From the NCBI RefSeq assembly GCF_000411115.1, contig NZ_KE150242.1, forward strand, positions 62,001-126,000: a stretch of DNA of 64,000 nucleotides, read 5' to 3'. Below, piece after piece: positions 50,266-59,400 of this stretch. The stretch comes from Capnocytophaga granulosa ATCC 51502. Its GTDB lineage: Bacteria > Bacteroidota > Bacteroidia > Flavobacteriales > Flavobacteriaceae. The translations under genes and the position numbers were made by a program. The notes under the pieces were generated by a model. It was not told the origin of the DNA, searched no databases, and saw only the letters and a program-made list of their open reading frames with translations. How positions within the stretch are numbered: the first letter of the stretch is position 1; the number at the start of each line of letters is the position of its first letter.

Positions 50266-50271
50266 AAATTT

Positions 50272-50616
50272 ATGCCAAGATCAGTAAACGCAGTTGCGCG
50301 TAGAGCGCGTAGAAAAAAAATAATGAAACAAGCCAAAGGTTACTTTGGCCGCAGAAAGAACGTTTGGACAGTTGCCAAGAACGCGGTTGAAAAAGCGTTA
50401 GTATATGCTTACAGAGACCGTCGCAATAAGAAAAGAACCTTCCGCGCCTTGTGGATCGTTCGTATCAATGCTGGGGTTCGTCCTTATGGATTGTCTTATT
50501 CTAAGTTTATGGGAGCTCTTAAAGCTAATAATATAGAACTTAATCGTAAAGTTCTTGCAGACTTAGCCCTAAACCACCCAGAGGCTTTCAAAGCAATTGT
50601 AGAAAAAGTAAAATAA
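50272..50616 (+). CDS. rplT: 50S ribosomal protein L20
   Basis: 114 aa. Starts [20 protein letters not shown] with the conserved [17 protein letters not shown], and ends in the LxxL-rich helix [20 protein letters not shown]. It is the last gene of the operon. A strong hairpin follows. Confidence 0.97.
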   Translation: MPRSVNAVARRARRKKIMKQAKGYFGRRKNVWTVAKNAVEKALVYAYRDRRNKKRTFRALWIVRINAGVRPYGLSYSKFMGALKANNIELNRKVLADLALNHPEAFKAIVEKVK

Positions 50617-50644
50617 ACGTTTAATCAAAGAAATATCTGTTAGT

Positions 50645-50677
50645 AAAAGGCTATCCTTTTGTGGGATAGCCTTTTTA
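50645..50677 (+). terminator. thrS-infC-rpmI-rplT operon terminator
   Basis: AAAGGCTATCC / GGATAGCCTTTTT with a 7-nt loop; T-runs on both strands make it a plausible terminator for lysA as well. Confidence 0.9.
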
Positions 50678-50680
50678 ATA

Positions 50681-51886
50681 TTATAGGTCAATCTCTACTT
50701 GGTTGCGCAGTAAGTCCTCAAGGGTTTCTGCTTTGCGGATGAGCTTGGCTTGCCCATCTATCCAGAGAACTTCCGCAGGGCGAGGGCGTGAGTTGTAGTT
50801 ACTGGCCATAGTGTAGCAGTAGGCGCCTGCATTCCTAAAACAGAGGATATCCCCCTCAGAGATTTCGGCAATTTGTCGGTTGGAGGCAAAAGTATCTGTC
50901 TCACAGATGTAGCCCACCACCGAGTAAAAACGCTTCTTTCCCTCTGGGTTAGAGATGTTTTCTATAAAGTGAGTAGCCCCGTAGAACATAGGGCGAATCA
51001 GGTGATTGAAACCCGAATCAATTTGTGCAAAAACAGTAGAGGTAGTTTGCTTGACGACATTGACTTTCACCAAGAAAAAGCCTGCTTCACTGACCAAAAA
51101 TTTCCCAGGCTCAAAAGCCAAGGTCAGGTTCCTCCCATAGAGCTTGCAGAACTCCAAGAAGCGCTGGCTGAGCTTCTCACCCAGTTCCTCTATATCTGTC
51201 TGAATATCACCTTCTTTGTAGGGCACCTTAAAGCCACTACCAAAGTCAATAAACTTCAGTTCCCTAAAGTGCTTGGCGGCATCAAAAAGGATTTCAGCAG
51301 CGTAGAGGAAGACATCTATATCCAAGATATCGCTACCTGTGTGCATGTGAATCCCATTGATGTGCATCTTAGTATTCTCCACAATACGCAGAATATGAGG
51401 TATTTGGTGAATACTGATACCGAACTTACTATCTATATGCCCTACTGAAATCTTGGAGTTGCCCCCAGCCATGACATGTGGATTGATACGAATACATACA
51501 GGTATCTGTGGGTGCTTACTACCGAATTGTTCCAAGATGGAAAGATTGTCTATATTGAGCTGTACTCCCAGAGAAGCAGCCTCCTCGATCTCCTCCATAG
51601 AGACCCCATTGGGAGTGAAGATAATCTGTTCAGGGGCAAAACCCGCATGGAGGCCTAGCTTGACTTCCTGTATAGAAACCGTATCCAAGCCCGCCCCTAG
51701 CTTTCGCATAAGCTTAAGAATAGAGACATTGGACAGTGCTTTCATCGCATAGTTGATTCTAAGGCTGGGCACAGCGGCAAAAGCCTTGGTAAGTCGCTCA
51801 TACTGAGCGCTGATTTTGTTAGCATCGTACACATACACAGGACTTCCATAGGTATGTACTACAGAAAGTAAATCTTTGACTTCCAT
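50681..51886 (-). CDS. lysA: Diaminopimelate decarboxylase
   Basis: 401 aa. Fold III PLP enzyme that makes lysine from meso-diaminopimelate. PLP Lys in RINYAMKALSN (residues ~47-57), HIDSKFGI (~140), HMHTGSDIL (~173), the glycine-rich phosphate site FEPGKFLVSEAG (~255) and C-terminal GAYCYTMASNYNSR (~355). The ATG at 51886 was chosen; the longer reading frame runs through the -7 box. Convergent with the rplT terminator. Confidence 0.94.
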   Translation of the reverse strand: MEVKDLLSVVHTYGSPVYVYDANKISAQYERLTKAFAAVPSLRINYAMKALSNVSILKLMRKLGAGLDTVSIQEVKLGLHAGFAPEQIIFTPNGVSMEEIEEAASLGVQLNIDNLSILEQFGSKHPQIPVCIRINPHVMAGGNSKISVGHIDSKFGISIHQIPHILRIVENTKMHINGIHMHTGSDILDIDVFLYAAEILFDAAKHFRELKFIDFGSGFKVPYKEGDIQTDIEELGEKLSQRFLEFCKLYGRNLTLAFEPGKFLVSEAGFFLVKVNVVKQTTSTVFAQIDSGFNHLIRPMFYGATHFIENISNPEGKKRFYSVVGYICETDTFASNRQIAEISEGDILCFRNAGAYCYTMASNYNSRPRPAEVLWIDGQAKLIRKAETLEDLLRNQVEIDL

Positions 51887-51915
51887 AGGAATAGGGGTTA
51901 ATGGGTTTATCGGGA

Positions 51916-51923
51916 CAAAGATA
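51916..51923 (-). promoter_or_regulatory. lysA promoter (-7 element)
   Basis: TATCTTTG on the minus strand, 29 nt upstream of the ATG. No lysine riboswitch is present in the short leader. Confidence 0.72.
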
Positions 51924-51991
51924 CAAAAATAATAACAAATGATGAATGACAAATTTTTATCATTATTCATCACTCATTGCTCATTATTTCG

Positions 51992-51999
51992 TATATTTG
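51992..51999 (+). promoter_or_regulatory. Membrane protein gene promoter (-7 element)
   Basis: TATATTTG, 18 nt upstream of the ATG at 52018. Confidence 0.65.
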
Positions 52000-52017
52000 C
52001 ACAAAGTTAGTCCTATT

Positions 52018-52467
52018 ATGAAGACCTCTACTAAGTATATATTGCTGTCTTTGTTGGTAGAGTTTGTGCTCTTTTGTCTTTTTATGCACTATGTAATAAA
52101 CCCAAAGTCAAATACTTACGTTACAGCAATGGGGGCTATACGTACCTATTCGGTCATTACAGCCCTTTATATACCTACGTTTGTATTGGCTTATTTTATA
52201 GGGCAAAAGCTGAAGTGCCATCTTTATAGCAGGCTCAAGAACTTTATCTTAGGGATAGTGCTTATTTTTGTTTTTTACATCACTACCTTTTGGTTTACAA
52301 TGATGTGTGCTACTTATGTTCTCTGCCCTGAAGATGATAGGCGCTATTGTATGGAGATAACACAAGTGATCGTATTTCTCTATACAATAGGCGGAAAAGG
52401 TATATGGCTGTTTGTTTTTACAGCATTGCTATTAGGAACCCTTTTAATAGTGACAAATGACGAATGA
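52018..52467 (+). CDS. Small integral membrane protein, unknown function
   Basis: 149 aa with about four predicted membrane helices (residues ~7-28, ~43-65, ~75-103, ~122-142). I do not recognise the family and see no functional motif. The C-terminal TNDE and TGA are provided by the start of the heptad array that follows. The ATG at 52018 is used because the longer frame includes the promoter. Confidence 0.6.
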   Translation: MKTSTKYILLSLLVEFVLFCLFMHYVINPKSNTYVTAMGAIRTYSVITALYIPTFVLAYFIGQKLKCHLYSRLKNFILGIVLIFVFYITTFWFTMMCATYVLCPEDDRRYCMEITQVIVFLYTIGGKGIWLFVFTALLLGTLLIVTNDE

Positions 52468-52567
52468 CAAGTGACTAATCACTAATCACTAACCACTAAT
52501 CACTAACCACTAATCACTAACCACTAACGACTAACCACTAACCACTAATCACTAACAACTAATAACT
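52450..52567. repeat. Long heptameric repeat array (ACTAACC/ACTAATC type)
   Basis: Begins with TGACAAA, TGACGAA, TGACAAG and TGACTAA-like units inside the 3' end of the membrane protein gene, then thirteen consecutive ACTAAYN units, where most end CC or TC. It runs right up to 8 nt before the next ATG; no TAnnTTTG box is visible inside or after it. Confidence 0.93.
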
Positions 52568-52574
52568 TATACAA

Positions 52575-53429
52575 ATGAAAAGAAGATTTATTTATCAAGA
52601 TGCCAAATCGGATAAGTTTTGGGATATTGATTTTGAGGGTATTACCCAAACTGTTGTTTATGGGAAAACAGGTACCGCAGGGCGAGAAGCCGTAAAGGAA
52701 TTTGCCACAGCGGACGAATGCACCAAAGAAAGCGAAAAGCTAATCCTCCAAAAACTCAAAAAAGGCTATACCGAACTCAAGGAGGGCGAAGCCGCTCCTG
52801 AGAGAAAAGAGTACTCCGAAGAAGAAAAAGCCGATTATTTCTTCTGGGAAGCTATAGAAAAGAGCTACAAATACAACAAAAAAGACTGGGAAGCCTATGA
52901 CTTGGACGAACATATAGAGAAACTCACCACTTATCTGGCCAAATATAGTGAGGAAAAGTTACTTTTCTTTCAAAAAACCTTAGAACAGAAACTAATTTCC
53001 CTTTATACCGCTCCTATAGCCGAACTCTATATCATTCTTGGCAACGAGTACGAGAAAGAGGGGGATACCTATAGCTTTGATGGCTTTATCTCCGACGATG
53101 GTTTCCTCTATTTCCGTTGTTGGCTGCTACTCAAGGGCAAAGAATTCTATGAGGATATCACCAAGGATATAGAATCCTTTGTCTCAGGCAAATACCATTT
53201 TGATATAGCAGAGACTTGGGCAGAGGATCTCCTCTACGTAGCCGATGCGGCCAATCAAGAAGCGCGCCCTGATAGTGATGAGGATATCATTCGCGATACA
53301 GCAAATGAAAAGTGGCCTGAGCTAAATTATGACTTTGGCGAATTTGCTATGGACAGAGAGCCTGAAAGTGGGGGAGCGCTACAGAAAATGTACCCCAAAT
53401 TAGTGGCTGAAATTATGCCTATCCGTTAG
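52575..53429 (+). CDS. WGR domain plus DUF4240 protein
   Basis: 284 aa. Residues ~1-75 form a WGR-like domain (RRFIYQDAKSDKFWDIDFEG, VYGKTGTAGREAVKEF), a small fold found in PARPs and bacterial MolR-type regulators and thought to bind nucleic acid. Residues ~95-235 are DUF4240 (YFFWEAIEKSYK, AYDLDEHIEKLTTYLAKYSEEK, FDGFISDDGFLYFRCWLL). The combination recurs in Bacteroidetes without known function. It begins directly after a long heptad array, without a visible promoter, so it may depend on readthrough from the membrane protein gene. Confidence 0.8.
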   Translation: MKRRFIYQDAKSDKFWDIDFEGITQTVVYGKTGTAGREAVKEFATADECTKESEKLILQKLKKGYTELKEGEAAPERKEYSEEEKADYFFWEAIEKSYKYNKKDWEAYDLDEHIEKLTTYLAKYSEEKLLFFQKTLEQKLISLYTAPIAELYIILGNEYEKEGDTYSFDGFISDDGFLYFRCWLLLKGKEFYEDITKDIESFVSGKYHFDIAETWAEDLLYVADAANQEARPDSDEDIIRDTANEKWPELNYDFGEFAMDREPESGGALQKMYPKLVAEIMPIR

Positions 53430-53473
53430 TAAATAAATTCTTTAATAAAATAGTGATATTCTTTAAAAAGTAG

Positions 53474-53481
53474 TACCTTTG
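53474..53481 (+). promoter_or_regulatory. dCMP deaminase operon promoter (-7 element)
   Basis: TACCTTTG, only 9 nt before the ATG at 53491, so the transcript is almost leaderless; three genes through pyk are likely in this unit. Confidence 0.65.
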
Positions 53482-53490
53482 CCACCAGAT

Positions 53491-53931
53491 ATGGAAAAAC
53501 AAGAAAGATACGACAGAGCCTATATGCGTATGGCACAGGAGTGGGCAAAACTCTCCTATAGCCAGCGCAAGCAAGTAGGTGCTATCATTGTCAAAGACCG
53601 TATGATCATCTCCGACGGTTACAATGGTACTCCCACAGGCTTTGACAATTGCTGCGAGGATGCCCAAGGGGAAACCCTCTGGTATGTACTTCATGCTGAG
53701 GCCAATGCCATTCTCAAGGTAGCAGCCTCTACCCAGTCTTGCGCAGGAGCAACCCTCTATATCACCATGTCACCCTGCAAGGAATGCAGCAAACTCATAC
53801 ACCAGTCGGGCATCATCCGTGTGGTGTACAAGGAAGCCTATAGGGATACCAGCGGCTTAGAGTTCCTGCAGAAGGCGGGCGTGGAGATCGTGCATTTGCC
53901 CCAGACAGCACATGATCAAACCTATCAATAA
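53491..53931 (+). CDS. dCMP/cytidine deaminase-type zinc enzyme (dCMP deaminase)
   Basis: 146 aa. Zinc-dependent deaminase of the dCMP deaminase (ComEB-like) group that supplies dUMP for thymidylate synthesis. Zinc-site motifs: HAEANAI (residues ~70) and SPCKECSKLI (~98), plus GAIIVKDRMIISDGYNGTP near the N-terminus. The ATG at 53491 lies 9 nt after the -7 element; a longer frame overlaps it. Confidence 0.92.
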   Translation: MEKQERYDRAYMRMAQEWAKLSYSQRKQVGAIIVKDRMIISDGYNGTPTGFDNCCEDAQGETLWYVLHAEANAILKVAASTQSCAGATLYITMSPCKECSKLIHQSGIIRVVYKEAYRDTSGLEFLQKAGVEIVHLPQTAHDQTYQ

Positions 53932-53949
53932 CTTGTTTTTTATTTAGCC

Positions 53950-54429
53950 ATGGCCTTAGTACTTGAATGGGACTTTGAGCAATACCAAGAAGGGGAATGC
54001 CTTATTGCGCTGCATACCCGATTTGAGCCATGCAAATTGGCTTATTGGCTGAATAAAATATTGGATATTCGCCTCAGGCGTGCCAGCAATGACTTATATG
54101 ATAAGGATTCCGATGCCCTCTTTGCACTTTTTTCGTTTTCCTATGAGCAGGAAGCAGTATGGCACCTAATAGCCAATAGAGTACGCACAATGACCTCTGT
54201 AGGGCTATTTACACAAGTGGAAGCATATCAGTTATTTATCAAAGAGCTACCCCAAGTGGATTACTTTCTTAGAATTAACCCTTGTGAGCAAAGCCAGGAT
54301 TATGTGTCCTTATTGAAAGCGCAATATTTTATAGATCTTGCCTATGAAATACCACTGTTTCCAGAGGGTAAGCTTACTTATAAGGAGCAGAGAAAACTCA
54401 ATGAAATCAAAGCAAAATTAATATTCTAA
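53950..54429 (+). CDS. IPExxxVDY family protein
   Basis: 159 aa. Flavobacterial family of unknown function that typically lies immediately upstream of pyk, as here (13 nt to the pyk ATG). The namesake motif is seen degenerate in ELPQVDYFLRI. Its constant linkage to pyruvate kinase suggests a shared function or regulation, but no activity is known. Confidence 0.78.
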   Translation: MALVLEWDFEQYQEGECLIALHTRFEPCKLAYWLNKILDIRLRRASNDLYDKDSDALFALFSFSYEQEAVWHLIANRVRTMTSVGLFTQVEAYQLFIKELPQVDYFLRINPCEQSQDYVSLLKAQYFIDLAYEIPLFPEGKLTYKEQRKLNEIKAKLIF

Positions 54430-54442
54430 AAATTTATATAGT

Positions 54443-55878
54443 ATGATAGGACGAAAAAAACAAAAATAGTAGCTACCTTAGGACCTGCTACCGATAGCCC
54501 TGAAATTCTCAAAAGTATGATCCTAGCGGGCGTGAATGTATTCCGTATCAACTTCTCTCATGCCAACTATGAGGAGGTGAAACAACGCATCGCTCAAGTA
54601 CGTGCCATACAGGAGGAACTCAATACTCATGTAGCCCTCTTAGGTGACTTACAAGGCCCTAAACTGCGTGTAGGTGTTATGGAAGACGATGTAGTGGTAG
54701 AGGATGGCGACCAGATCTCTTTCGTTACAGGAGAGCCTTTCGTAGGGAATAAGGAGCGCGCTTATATGAACTATACCCAGTTCCCTCTCGATGTGAAAGC
54801 CGGAGAAAGAGTACTTTTGGACGACGGTAAGCTTATCTTTGAAGTGGTATCTACCAATGAAAAAGATACTGTAGTGGCCAAAGTGCTACAAGGAGGGGTA
54901 CTCAAGTCCAAAAAAGGAGTAAACCTACCTAATACCAACATCTCCCTACCCGCCCTTACTGAAAAGGATATCAAGGATGCTATCTTCGCCATAGAACAAG
55001 AGGTAGATTGGATTGCACTTTCCTTTGTGCGCCATGCCAAAGATATAGAAGACCTTAAAAAACTCATCAAAGCACATACCACTGAGGAGATTCCGATCAT
55101 TGCCAAGATAGAAAAACCAGAGGCATTGGCCAATATAGATGAGATCATCGCCAATTGCCAAGGACTCATGGTCGCTCGTGGCGACTTGGCTGTGGAAACG
55201 CCAGCACATGAGGTGCCACTACGCCAAAAAGAATTGGTACGCAAGGCCAAAGAAGCACGTATTCCTGTGATTATTGCCACCCAGATGATGGAGACCATGA
55301 TAGAGAGCCTTACTCCTACCCGTGCCGAGGTCAACGATGTGGCCAACTCTATCATAGACGGTGCCGATGCGGTGATGCTCTCCGCCGAGACCTCCACAGG
55401 GAAATATCCTGTACAGGTCATCGAACGAATGTCTAGCATTATCAACAGTGTGGAGGATTCTAATTTTATCAATGTACCTCGTATCCCACCTGTACGTGAA
55501 GGCAATGAGCGTTTTGTCACTCAGTCTATCTGCTTGAGTGCTGCCAAACTAGCCGACGATATGGATGCCAAGATCATTTCCACCCTTACCGGTAGTGGTT
55601 ATACGGCATTTCAGGTATCTGCCTTACGCCCAAGTGCTCATATCTTGGTCTTCTCCTCCAACCGACGCCTACTCACCAAGCTGAGTCTGTTATGGGGGGT
55701 AACCACCTACTACTACGACCGTTACGTATCCACCGATGAGACTATAGAGGACATCAACCGTATCGCCACCCGCGAGGGACACGTACAAGTAGGCGACATC
55801 GTCATTAGCCTTAGCGCCATGCCGATCAGTTACCAAGGACGCGTGAATACGGTTCGTGCTACGCAGATATTAGCATAA
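54443..55878 (+). CDS. pyk: Pyruvate kinase, 5' end out of frame at an A7 run
   Basis: Converts phosphoenolpyruvate and ADP to pyruvate and ATP at the end of glycolysis. From ATG 54517 there are 453 aa in one frame, with RINFSHANYEEV, LGDLQGPKLRVG, KIEKPEALANIDEII and ARGDLAVETP, the catalytic VIIATQMMETMI and NDVANSIIDGADAVMLSAET. The missing head lies upstream in the same frame (KIVATLGPATDSPEIL), but that frame is closed by TAG at 54439 and has no start codon. The ATG at 54443 (MIGRKK) would give MIGRKKTKIVATLGPAT if the A run at 54454-54460 had 8 rather than 7 bases. So there is a one-base deletion relative to the expected gene, from mutation, slippage-controlled expression or a sequencing error. 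Confidence 0.88.
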
Positions 55879-55918
55879 AAAATGAATAGAGAAAAGTAAA
55901 TTCCTAATTTACAATCAG

Positions 55919-55953
55919 AGAGGCTGTCTGAAAAAATCTTCAGACAGCCTTCC
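55919..55953 (+). terminator. pyk terminator
   Basis: AGGCTGTCTGAA / TTCAGACAGCCT, 12-bp perfect stem with 6-nt loop; the following tract is only weakly T-rich. Confidence 0.7.
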
Positions 55954-56137
55954 TTATGCTATAGCATTGCCGTCTGTATTCAGCAATTTAGCTGAAAACC
56001 TATCCCCTAAATCTTTAAAAACTCAAATAATAGTAATTTTTTATACAATCTTCAAAAATAGATATAATCTCTACGACAATATTTTTTCTTTGAAAAAACA
56101 ATCATTTCTACAAGTTAAAATTTTAACATATCTAATT
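55954..56137. other. AT-rich intergenic stretch after pyk
   Basis: Part of a 588-bp gap. It contains an ATG-started frame of 60 codons without recognisable similarity that I consider chance, and no RNA gene that I can recognise. Confidence 0.5.
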
Positions 56138-56200
56138 ACTAACCACTAACCACTGACCACTAGCCACTGACCCCTAACCACTACTCACTACCCACTATTG
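56138..56200. repeat. Heptameric repeat array (ACTAACC/ACTGACC type) in the pyk-giant gene gap
   Basis: Nine units in register: ACTAACC x2, ACTGACC, ACTAGCC, ACTGACC, CCTAACC, ACTACTC, ACTACCC, ACTATTG. Unlike the others it is not attached to a gene end. The following 56201-56405 is AT-rich with an imperfect inverted repeat around GGTATTTAT/ATAAATACC (56221-56306). Confidence 0.88.
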
Positions 56201-56427
56201 AATAATTTTATACTGTTATAGGTATTTATCAATAATTATAATACATATTTTTTCTAAATAGCCTAAAGATAGAGGGTTTTGTATAGTCTATAACATTTAT
56301 AAATACCTGATAATGAAGTATGAAAAATAATACTTATAAATCCCTTTTGTGGATAACTTCCTTAAATAAGGTGAATAACTTTTGATAAAAAAGTTTGAAA
56401 AAGTATTGGATATTAAAAAAAATGTCC

Positions 56428-56435
56428 TACTTTTG
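56428..56435 (+). promoter_or_regulatory. Promoter of the giant surface protein gene
   Basis: TACTTTTG with TTG at 56406-56408, spacer exactly 19 nt; ATG 31 nt downstream. Confidence 0.78.
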
Positions 56436-56466
56436 CACCTGAAAATATCATTAAAATAATTGTAAG

Positions 56467-59400
56467 ATGATAAAAATAAGTAAAAAACGGATTATTAACC
56501 TATTTACCATTGCAGTATTACTACTCTCGTACTCAGGGCTTTGGGCGCAACAGACTTGTGAAAGTATGCCTGAGCCTGTAGCGTATACAAGAATAGGGAC
56601 TGCTACCAATAAGTTAGTAAAAGAATATGCCGATGTTAGAGGCGTAAGAGTTACTCGTACTTTGAGTGCAGGAAATCGGAGTGGTGATAAAATTATGTAT
56701 TCAAATCAGGATACCAGTACTCCAGCAGAGACTTACTGTAGCATAAACCGTCAGGCAAAGTATGGGGGTAAAAAGTATCCTTTTATGGATTCTAATAAAG
56801 TGACCAAAATTACCTATGAGTTTAGCAAACCTGTAGTGGATGTCGAAGTGTTTTTGGCTGCTTTTGGGTATAGTGGTCATAAAACAAGGGTTGAAGATCA
56901 GATAGATGATGTGATCTTTACTGTTAATAAAGGAACCATTTCCTTGAATAGCAGATCTTCTTGTACTGCTAATGCTATTGAGGTTGTAAATGGAAATGAG
57001 GTAAGATCCAAAAAATTGACAACGACGGATGCCAAAGTAGGGATTACTTCTACAGAGCCTTTTACAGAACTTACCTTAACCTATCATGAACCAGGAGGAG
57101 GTGTCATAGGAGGAGCGGGCTTCTACGTGGAGATTTGTTTGAACTCTATTCAGCCACTTAATACAAGTGCTTGTAACCCAACCAATATAAACAATAACTT
57201 TGCAGGGGCAATTTCGGCAACTAAAACCCTTAATGGGGTAGAGGTAGAGCGTGTTCTTGATGCAAGTCAATTTGCTAACTTGGGATCTCAAAATTATTGT
57301 GGTAGTAGTATAAACTATCCTGCTAACTTACCATATATGGGAGATACAGGAGCTAAAAAATTGACTTATAAGTTCAAAGCACCTGTTACTTCTGCAGAAA
57401 TTTTCCTTTTTGCTTTTGGGGAGAGTGAAGATACTCAACATCCAAATCGTTATGATCAGGTAAAATTCTCTATTAATGGAGAAGGAACAATGACCCTTTC
57501 CCAAACCTATAACTGTATACCTACAGGAACAACTGTTAATAGTAGTACAGGAGTGGTAAAAAGTGCAGATAATAAGCTCATTACAACTGACGTAGGGATT
57601 AAGGTCTCTTCTACTAAACCATTTACAGAAATTGTCTTAGATGATCTTACACCTACAGGGACAAGCTCTGGAAAGGGCTATTTGGTAGAGATTTGTGCAT
57701 CTTCTATTACAAAAGCTAATGTTGATGATTTTATTACATTGGATGCAGGAATAAGTAATCTTACTAATCAGACAGTTTGTGACGGAGAGGCACCTGTATA
57801 CAAGGCAAAGGCCGATGCAACAGCTTTCGCTTCTACAGCCAAATTTGACTATATACTTCAAGCTAAGAAATCAGGTACTACCAATTGGGTAACTGTGGAA
57901 ACTAAGGCCAATGTTACTCCTGGAACAGTACATACTTTCACTGGAGATGCTCTCAAAACAACAGATTATAATAATGCTAAGGTAAGGGTGAAGTATGTCT
58001 ATAAGAATTCACTTTTCCCTTCTGTAACAGGAACAGCTAATTCCAATGAGGTTACTCTTACAGTAAAAGCTCCAACAGTGATTACCACCTCTCCACAAGC
58101 AGCAGCTTATTGTGTGGGTAGTACTGCTACGCCTCTTTCGGTAGTGGCTACTGGAGAAGGTACGCTTACTTATAAATGGTATAGCAATACTGTGGATAAT
58201 ACAACTACGGGGACTCTCATTCCTTCTGCTACCGCAGCTACCTTTACGCCTCCTACAGCTATCTCAGGTACTACTTATTATTATGCAGAAGTGACAGGTT
58301 CTTGTGGTCAGGTAAAGAGTGCCACTGCCAAGGTAGAGGTACTTGCTAAGGCTGACCTTATTAATATAATTGCTCCAGCATATACACCTATAACAGTATG
58401 CGCCAATGAAGCAAATACAACCATAACAGCTAATGCCAATCTTAGGACAGGTGTAGGTAATAGGCTTACTTATACCTTGCAGTATAGTGCTACAGGTGCA
58501 CCTAACTCCTTTACAGACCATCCTACACAGAAGTATACCAACTTCATTCCTTCAGCAGATAACACAAAACAATTTGTCATTAAGAATGAGGCAGCTAGTG
58601 AAGGATACTATCGTGTAAAATATACAAGTAATGGTAGTCTTTGTTCAGGTGGAGGGGAGAACTACTCCAATGTATTCAAGTTTACAGTAACAGCCTTGCC
58701 AGAGGTGACCGCTATCAATGCAAATCCGCCAGCCTTTAGTCCGGGAGTTTCTACATCTGTATCCTTTACTATAGAAGGAACACCTAATGCTGTGGTTACC
58801 TATAGAATAGGTAGCGGATCTGTACAGACTACTACCCTTGATGCAACTGGTAATAGCCCAGCTATACCTGCTGGTACACATACACAAACTGTTGAGCTAA
58901 GCGTAAGCAAAATAACCTTAGGAGGCTGTGAACAGACTTATACCAATATGAAAGGAAGAGCGGTAACAACTACCACACAGTGCTTTGGTGGCGGTCAGAT
59001 ACGCCCTGCAAGACAGTTTCCTTTCCCTGTTGCACAGAATCAAAACTCTATAGCTCCTATGAATGGAGTAAATGTAATAAGAGAATATGGAGGTACACCT
59101 AATGCGAACACATCGATTTTCTATCAATTCTGTAGTACTCAGAATTATCCTGTTGGATATACTTTAGTAGATGCAACCAGCACTAAGGTAACTTATGTGT
59201 TTGACAAACCAATAAAAGTAGTAGAAATTTGGCTTATGCTGATGAGTGATTCAGGAGGAGGATTAGACAGAATGAAGTTATCTACTAATAATGGTAATTT
59301 GACTTTTACAAAAGTATATGACTGTTATGGGAATGCTATTGTAGCAGCAAATGGTGAAGTATCTGCTTCTAATAATGTAACAGATGTTGCTGTAAAAGTA

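Noticed and set aside
55967..56149. 60-aa ORF in the gap after pyk
   Set aside because: No promoter box fits it, composition follows the AT-rich gap, and it ends in the heptad array.
2343..56200. Heptad arrays as CRISPR arrays
   Set aside because: Units are 7 bp without spacers, and no cas gene is in the window.
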